A stretch of 33,918 bases of DNA from Chloroflexota bacterium (GTDB taxonomy: Bacteria > Chloroflexota > Dehalococcoidia > UBA2979): contig VXTU01000102.1 of the NCBI GenBank assembly GCA_009837285.1, positions 1-33,918 of the forward strand, read 5' to 3'. Positions 30,424-33,918 of the stretch are shown piece after piece. The notes below the pieces were generated by a model. That model did no database searches. It worked only from the letters and a program-made list of their open reading frames with translations, and was not told where the DNA came from. How positions within the stretch are numbered: the stretch's first letter is position 1; every line of letters starts with the position of its first letter. The position numbers were made by a program, and so were the translations under genes.

Positions 30424-31505
30424 TGCCCAACGTCGACCACGCCGAGCTGACCGCCTACATCACCCGGATCTTCGAGGCCCTCGGCGCGCCGACGGAGGAC
30501 GCCGATAACGTCGCCTCGCACCTCGTCGACGCGAACTTGAAGGGCCACGACTCGCACGGCGTGATCCGCGCGGCGCAGTACGTGCAGCGCACGCAGGAGG
30601 GCCGCATCGTCCCGGGCGCGACCGTCGAGGTCGTGCAGGACACCCCCACGACGGCCATCGTCGACGGCAACTGGAACTACGGGCAGGTCGTGGGCCGCGA
30701 GACGATGAACCTCGCGATCGAGAAGGCGCGCGATCAGGGCGTCGCCGTCGCCACCGCGCACCGAGGGGGCCACGCAGGCCGCATCGGAGCGTACGGCGAG
30801 CAGGCAGCCGCGGCCGGGATGATTGCGATCGCGTGCGTGAACCTCCACGGCGGCGGACAGCTCGTCGCGCCGTTCGGCGGTGGGCGACGCCGCCTCGGCA
30901 CGAACCCGATCGTCTTCGCCGCGCCCACACCGAACCCGGAGGAGCCGTTCGTGCTCGACATGGCGACCTCTGTGGGGGCCGAGGGCAAGGTGCGCGTCGC
31001 CCGCAACCGCGGAGTCGAGCTCCAGCCCGGCTGGATCCTCGACGGTGACGGCCGCCCCTCGACCGACCCGCTCGACCTCTACGGCGGCGACCCGCCGTTC
31101 TCGCGCCAGGCCGGCGCGCTGCTGCCTGTCGGCGGCCCGGTGGGCTACAAGGGCTTCGGCCTCTCCATGGCCGTCGAGTTCCTCGCGGGCGCGCTGATGC
31201 CGACGACGGCGACCCGGCCCGACGACGAGGTGGGCGGCAACGCCATCTTCATGCTCGCGATCGACCCAGACCACTTCGCCGGCCGCGGTCCGTTCCAGGA
31301 CAAGCTGTGGGATCTCATCGAGATGGTGAAGGAGCCGCCGTTCCAGGAGGGCTTCGACGAGGTGCTGACGGCCGGGGAGCCGGAGCGCCGCCGCAAGGCG
31401 CAGCGCATGGTGAGCGGCATCGACCTCGAGGAGACAACGTGGAACCAGCTCATCGAGGCCGCCGCCTCCGCCGGCGTCGGCCCCTATGAGGGGGCGATGC
31501 GGTAG
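30423..31505 (+). CDS. Ldh2-family oxidoreductase (malate/L-lactate/sulfolactate dehydrogenase type)
   Basis: A 360-aa NAD(P)-dependent dehydrogenase of the Ldh2/MDH2 family, which reduces 2-oxoacids such as pyruvate, oxaloacetate or 2,3-diketogulonate. Features are 'LKGHDSHGVIRAAQYV' (active-site His), 'VATAHRGGHAGRIGAYG', 'RRRLGTNPIVFAAPTP', 'LDMATSVGAEGKVRVA' and 'PVGYKGFGLSMAVEFLAGAL'. The GTG shares a base with the aldolase stop (TAGTG), so the aldolase may hand its 2-oxoacid product to this enzyme. The larger track ORF from 29751 is out of frame with the aldolase and is an artefact. Confidence 0.94.
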   Translation: MPNVDHAELTAYITRIFEALGAPTEDADNVASHLVDANLKGHDSHGVIRAAQYVQRTQEGRIVPGATVEVVQDTPTTAIVDGNWNYGQVVGRETMNLAIEKARDQGVAVATAHRGGHAGRIGAYGEQAAAAGMIAIACVNLHGGGQLVAPFGGGRRRLGTNPIVFAAPTPNPEEPFVLDMATSVGAEGKVRVARNRGVELQPGWILDGDGRPSTDPLDLYGGDPPFSRQAGALLPVGGPVGYKGFGLSMAVEFLAGALMPTTATRPDDEVGGNAIFMLAIDPDHFAGRGPFQDKLWDLIEMVKEPPFQEGFDEVLTAGEPERRRKAQRMVSGIDLEETTWNQLIEAAASAGVGPYEGAMR

Positions 31506-31508
31506 CAG

Positions 31509-32483
31509 CTACCGTGAGTCGAGCACCTCGGGGTTAACGATTGCGGGTGGCGTCTCGCCCGTGAGCACAGCAATGACGTTGTTCGCGGCGAGTTCGCGCA
31601 TCAGGTAGCGCGTCTCCTCCGTCGCCGTGCCGATGTGCGGGAGCACGATCACGTTCGGCAGCTGGGGTATCGGGTCGGCGGGGTCTGGCGGCTCGTCCTC
31701 CAGCACGTCGAGCGCCGCCCCTGCGATGGAGCCGGCCTCGAGGGCCTCACGCAGCGCAGCCTGGTCGACCACGGGGCCGCGCGACGTGTTGACCAGGTAG
31801 GCGTCGCTGCGCATCAGCGCCAGCTCGCGCGCGCCGATCAGGCCCTGCGAGGTGGGGTTGAGGTCGGTGTGCAGGCTCACGAAGTCGGACTCGCGCAGCA
31901 GGTCGTCGAGCGGGCGGTACTGGCTCTCCGGGGCGCCCTCGGGAAGCGTGTCGAAGACGTCGGTCCAGAGGGTGCGCATGCCGAGCGACTGCATGCGTCG
32001 TGTCACCTCGCGGCCGATGCGGCCGAAGCCGACCACGCCAAGGACCTTGCCTCGAATGTCGTGGCCCAGCGGCAGGCGCGGCGCGCGCCCGGCCCAGCGG
32101 CCGCTGCGCGCGTAGTCCTCGTACGCGAACAGCTGCCGCGCGAGTGCGACGATCAGCGTCATCGTGAGGTCGGTCACGGCTGTGTTGAGCACACCCGGCG
32201 TGTTGCAGATCGCGATGCCGCGCTCGGTGGCGAGCGGCACGTCGAAGTTGTCGTAGCCGACCCCGGTGCCGGCGACGACGCGGAGGTGCGGCGCGGCGTC
32301 GAAGAGGGCTGCCCCGGCCACGCGCAGCGGCGACATGATCACGCCGTGGGCGTCGGCGAGGGCCGCATGCAGCTCGTCGTCGGACACGGTGGGCTCGACG
32401 CGCCGTACCTCGCCGAGCGCTTCGAGGCGCGCAAGGAACTCCGCCTCAATGGGCGTGGCGACGCAGATGACGGGACGGCTCAC
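31509..32483 (-). CDS. D-2-hydroxyacid dehydrogenase
   Basis: A 324-aa NAD(P)-dependent D-isomer 2-hydroxyacid dehydrogenase similar to glyoxylate/hydroxypyruvate reductases. Cofactor motif 'VVGFGRIGREVTRRM', the catalytic Arg in 'VNTSRGPVVDQAAL', Glu in 'ALDVLEDEPP' and His in 'VLPHIGTATEETR' are all present. I prefer the GTG at 32483, where homology begins ('VSRPVICVATP'). The track start at 32534 would place an inverted repeat inside the coding region. It converges on the Ldh2 gene with only 3 nt between stop codons, so transcripts must overlap. Confidence 0.94.
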   Translation of the reverse strand: MSRPVICVATPIEAEFLARLEALGEVRRVEPTVSDDELHAALADAHGVIMSPLRVAGAALFDAAPHLRVVAGTGVGYDNFDVPLATERGIAICNTPGVLNTAVTDLTMTLIVALARQLFAYEDYARSGRWAGRAPRLPLGHDIRGKVLGVVGFGRIGREVTRRMQSLGMRTLWTDVFDTLPEGAPESQYRPLDDLLRESDFVSLHTDLNPTSQGLIGARELALMRSDAYLVNTSRGPVVDQAALREALEAGSIAGAALDVLEDEPPDPADPIPQLPNVIVLPHIGTATEETRYLMRELAANNVIAVLTGETPPAIVNPEVLDSR

Positions 32484-32508
32484 GATGCGCTCGGGTAAGG
32501 CCTCGGGC

Positions 32509-32532
32509 GCGGGCGGGCCGGAGCCCGCCCGC
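32509..32532. terminator. Hairpin between acyl-CoA dehydrogenase and hydroxyacid dehydrogenase genes
   Basis: GCGGGCGGGC and GCCCGCCCGC flank a short CGGA-type loop, forming a strong GC stem 12 nt after the acyl-CoA dehydrogenase stop on the minus strand. There is no T-run. It may be an attenuator or mRNA-stabilising stem rather than a full terminator. Confidence 0.45.
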
Positions 32533-32544
32533 ACGCGATGGCTG

Positions 32545-33771
32545 CTAGCCGCGCGGGAGGCCGAGGCCGCGCGTGGCGATGATGTTGCGCTGGATCTCGC
32601 TCGAACCGCCGGCGATGGTCAGCACCACCGAGTGCACGTACACCTGCGTCGGCTCCGCGGACACTGCCGCGCGCGAGTCGTCTGGGTCCCAGATGTTCGA
32701 GTAGAGCCCGAACGTCTTCATGCCCGCGCGGGCCACCCGCTGGCGGAGCTCGGTGTAGAACGCCTTGCCCATCGACGCCTCGTAGTTCGGCAGCATGCCG
32801 GACGCCTGCATCGACGCGACTCGGAACGAGAGGTTGAACATCACCTCGGACGCGATGTAGTGCTCGGCCAACTCGGAGCGCGTGCGCTTGAGGCCGCCGT
32901 GCTCGCGCTGGGCCATGCCCTCCGCCGAGTGCGCGTGCTCGATGATGCGGTCGAGGAACTGCCGGTTTTCGATCGCCCCGCCGATGCCGGAGCGCTCGTA
33001 GTCGAGCAGCGTCATGCCGACGTACCAGCCGCGGTTCTCCTCGCCGATCATCTGGTCGGCAGGGACGCGCACGTCCTCGTAGAACGTCTCGTTGGTGGCG
33101 TGGCGGAAGCCCATCGAGACGATGGGCCGCACGGAGATGCCGGGCGTCGCGCGGTCCATCACGAAGAACGAGATGCCGCGGTGCTTCGGGGCGTCCGGGT
33201 CGGTCCGGAACATGCCGAAGATCCAGTTGGACTTGTGGCCGGAGGAGGTCCACATCTTCTGGCCGTTGATGACGTACTCGTCGCCGTCGCGCACCGCGCG
33301 CGTCTGCAGCGAGGCGAGGTCAGAGCCCGCGCCCGGCTCTGAGAAGCCCTGCGCCCACAGCATCTCGCCGCGCAGCGTCGGGGCGAGGAACTTCTGCTTC
33401 TGCTCCTCGGTGCCGTGCACGAGGATCGTCGGGCCGAGGAGGCGGAGGCCGCCGCCGCCGACGGGCGGGGCACCGGTGTAGGCCATCTCCGAGTTGAAGA
33501 TGAACTGCTCCATGCTGGTCAGGCCGGCGCCGCCGTACTCCTTGGGCCAGTGCGGGGCCGCCCAGCCGTGCTCGGCGAGCGCGTCCGCCCACTCGAGGGC
33601 AGCCTCGCGAGCGTCGTCGTCACCGATCGCGATGTCGGCCTGCCAGTCGTTCTCGCCGGAGGGGTCCGCCTCCTGGGCGCGTGCCTTGTAGAAGGCAGGC
33701 AAGCGCTCCTCGATGAACGACCGCACCTCGTTGCGGAATGTGGCTTGCGCGTCTGAGTCGGCCCAGTCCAT
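32545..33771 (-). CDS. Acyl-CoA dehydrogenase family protein (paralogue of 108-1322)
   Basis: A 408-aa FAD-dependent acyl-CoA dehydrogenase. It starts 'MDWADSDAQATFRNEVRSF' and contains 'WAQGFSEPGAGSDLASLQTRA', 'YVINGQKMWTSSGHKSNWI' and C-terminal 'GGSSEIQRNIIATRGLGLPRG', which is identical to the end of the paralogue at 108-1322. As in that protein, the MCAD-type catalytic Glu is Gly, and a Glu in 'LLDYERSGI' is the likely base. The ATG at 33771 has GGGAGGG 4 nt upstream; the track start at 33789 is a GTG without support. The substrate is unknown. It precedes the hydroxyacid dehydrogenase in the same direction. Confidence 0.95.
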   Translation of the reverse strand: MDWADSDAQATFRNEVRSFIEERLPAFYKARAQEADPSGENDWQADIAIGDDDAREAALEWADALAEHGWAAPHWPKEYGGAGLTSMEQFIFNSEMAYTGAPPVGGGGLRLLGPTILVHGTEEQKQKFLAPTLRGEMLWAQGFSEPGAGSDLASLQTRAVRDGDEYVINGQKMWTSSGHKSNWIFGMFRTDPDAPKHRGISFFVMDRATPGISVRPIVSMGFRHATNETFYEDVRVPADQMIGEENRGWYVGMTLLDYERSGIGGAIENRQFLDRIIEHAHSAEGMAQREHGGLKRTRSELAEHYIASEVMFNLSFRVASMQASGMLPNYEASMGKAFYTELRQRVARAGMKTFGLYSNIWDPDDSRAAVSAEPTQVYVHSVVLTIAGGSSEIQRNIIATRGLGLPRG

Positions 33772-33804
33772 GGCACCCTCCCGGTTCACGTTCGTGCGCG
33801 GGCG

Positions 33805-33810
33805 ATGATA
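33805..33810 (-). promoter_or_regulatory. Candidate -10 element TATCAT for the acyl-CoA dehydrogenase
   Basis: On the minus strand TATCAT lies 33 nt before the ATG at 33771, giving a leader of about 25 nt. No convincing -35 is visible. Confidence 0.45.
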
Positions 33811-33849
33811 CCTGCTCCCCCCAGCACGCGCTCCCGTCGAGGTGGCTTC

Positions 33850-33918
33850 TGATCCCCTCGCCCGCGTCCGTTCTGATCCCCTCGCCCCCGTCTGCGGGGG
33901 AGAGGGTGAGGGTGAGGG
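33850..33918. repeat. REP-like palindromic repeat, copy 5, with partial tandem lead
   Basis: TTCTGATCCCCTCGCCC occurs twice (from about 33847 and 33871). The second copy continues into CCCCCGTCTGCGGGGGAGAGGGTGAGGGTGAGGG, the hairpin and tail of the family. The element runs off the end of the window. Confidence 0.65.

Overview
The window is a GC-rich, densely coding bacterial segment (roughly two thirds G+C judged by eye). It has about 31 confident protein genes, no rRNA, tRNA or CRISPR, and one scrap of a transposase. The gene set is Ldh2- and HpcH-type enzymes, an orphan CoxL-family protein, acyl-CoA dehydrogenase paralogues, MpaB oxygenase, SCP-x-like thiolase, nitronate monooxygenase and phosphotransferase/DUF6285 pairs. 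Together with TANNNT promoters placed directly before leaderless genes, it suggests Chloroflexota, possibly a Dehalococcoidia/SAR202-like lineage. A deep actinobacterium cannot be excluded. The taxonomic call is inference from gene content only.

Layout. 108-1322 (-): acyl-CoA dehydrogenase. 1682-4071 (+): four small genes, three of them with apparently leaderless promoters, including a CcdA-family membrane protein whose two halves are in swapped order. 4154-9747 (-): a translationally coupled operon of a 1124-aa FtsX/MacB-type permease, two divergent ABC ATPases (one with an AbrB-like tail, one with most catalytic motifs lost) and an unknown protein. 9794-12282 (-): DUF6285 protein and two APH-fold phosphotransferases, one lacking the catalytic HxD. 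12491-14773 (+): molybdenum hydroxylase large subunit without its partner subunits, behind a 14-bp palindrome. 14929-15547 (+): a membrane-anchored repeat protein and a mini-ORF duplicated from its tail. 15618-18597 (-): metallo-beta-lactamase-fold hydrolase with a DUF6295-like gene, dienelactone hydrolase and a medium-chain oxidoreductase. 18760-20680 (+): MFS transporter and VUT-family transporter. 20808-22133 (-): thiolase-like protein. 22323-23171 (+): degenerate MBL-fold protein. 23283-24395 (-): nitronate monooxygenase. 24577-25398 (+): aldo/keto reductase, then an IS scar. 25831-27018 (+): MpaB-type oxygenase. 27183-31505 (+): methyltransferase, ThDP enzyme, HpcH/HpaI aldolase and Ldh2 dehydrogenase in close file. 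31509-33771 (-): D-2-hydroxyacid dehydrogenase and a second acyl-CoA dehydrogenase, converging on that run.

Most of the window reads as catabolism of organic acids, lipids or xenobiotics: acyl-CoA oxidation, 2-oxo/2-hydroxyacid interconversion, aldol cleavage, alpha/beta hydrolases and flavin or molybdenum oxidation. The substrates cannot be read from the sequence. Intergenic gaps repeatedly carry a short CCCTCTCCCCCG...CGGGGGAGAGGG(TTAGGG)TGAGGG palindromic repeat.

The most unusual items are the permuted CcdA, the exporter operon with degenerate ATPases, the set of leaderless promoters, the duplicated membrane-repeat protein, and an MFS gene whose strong Shine-Dalgarno points at an ATC codon.
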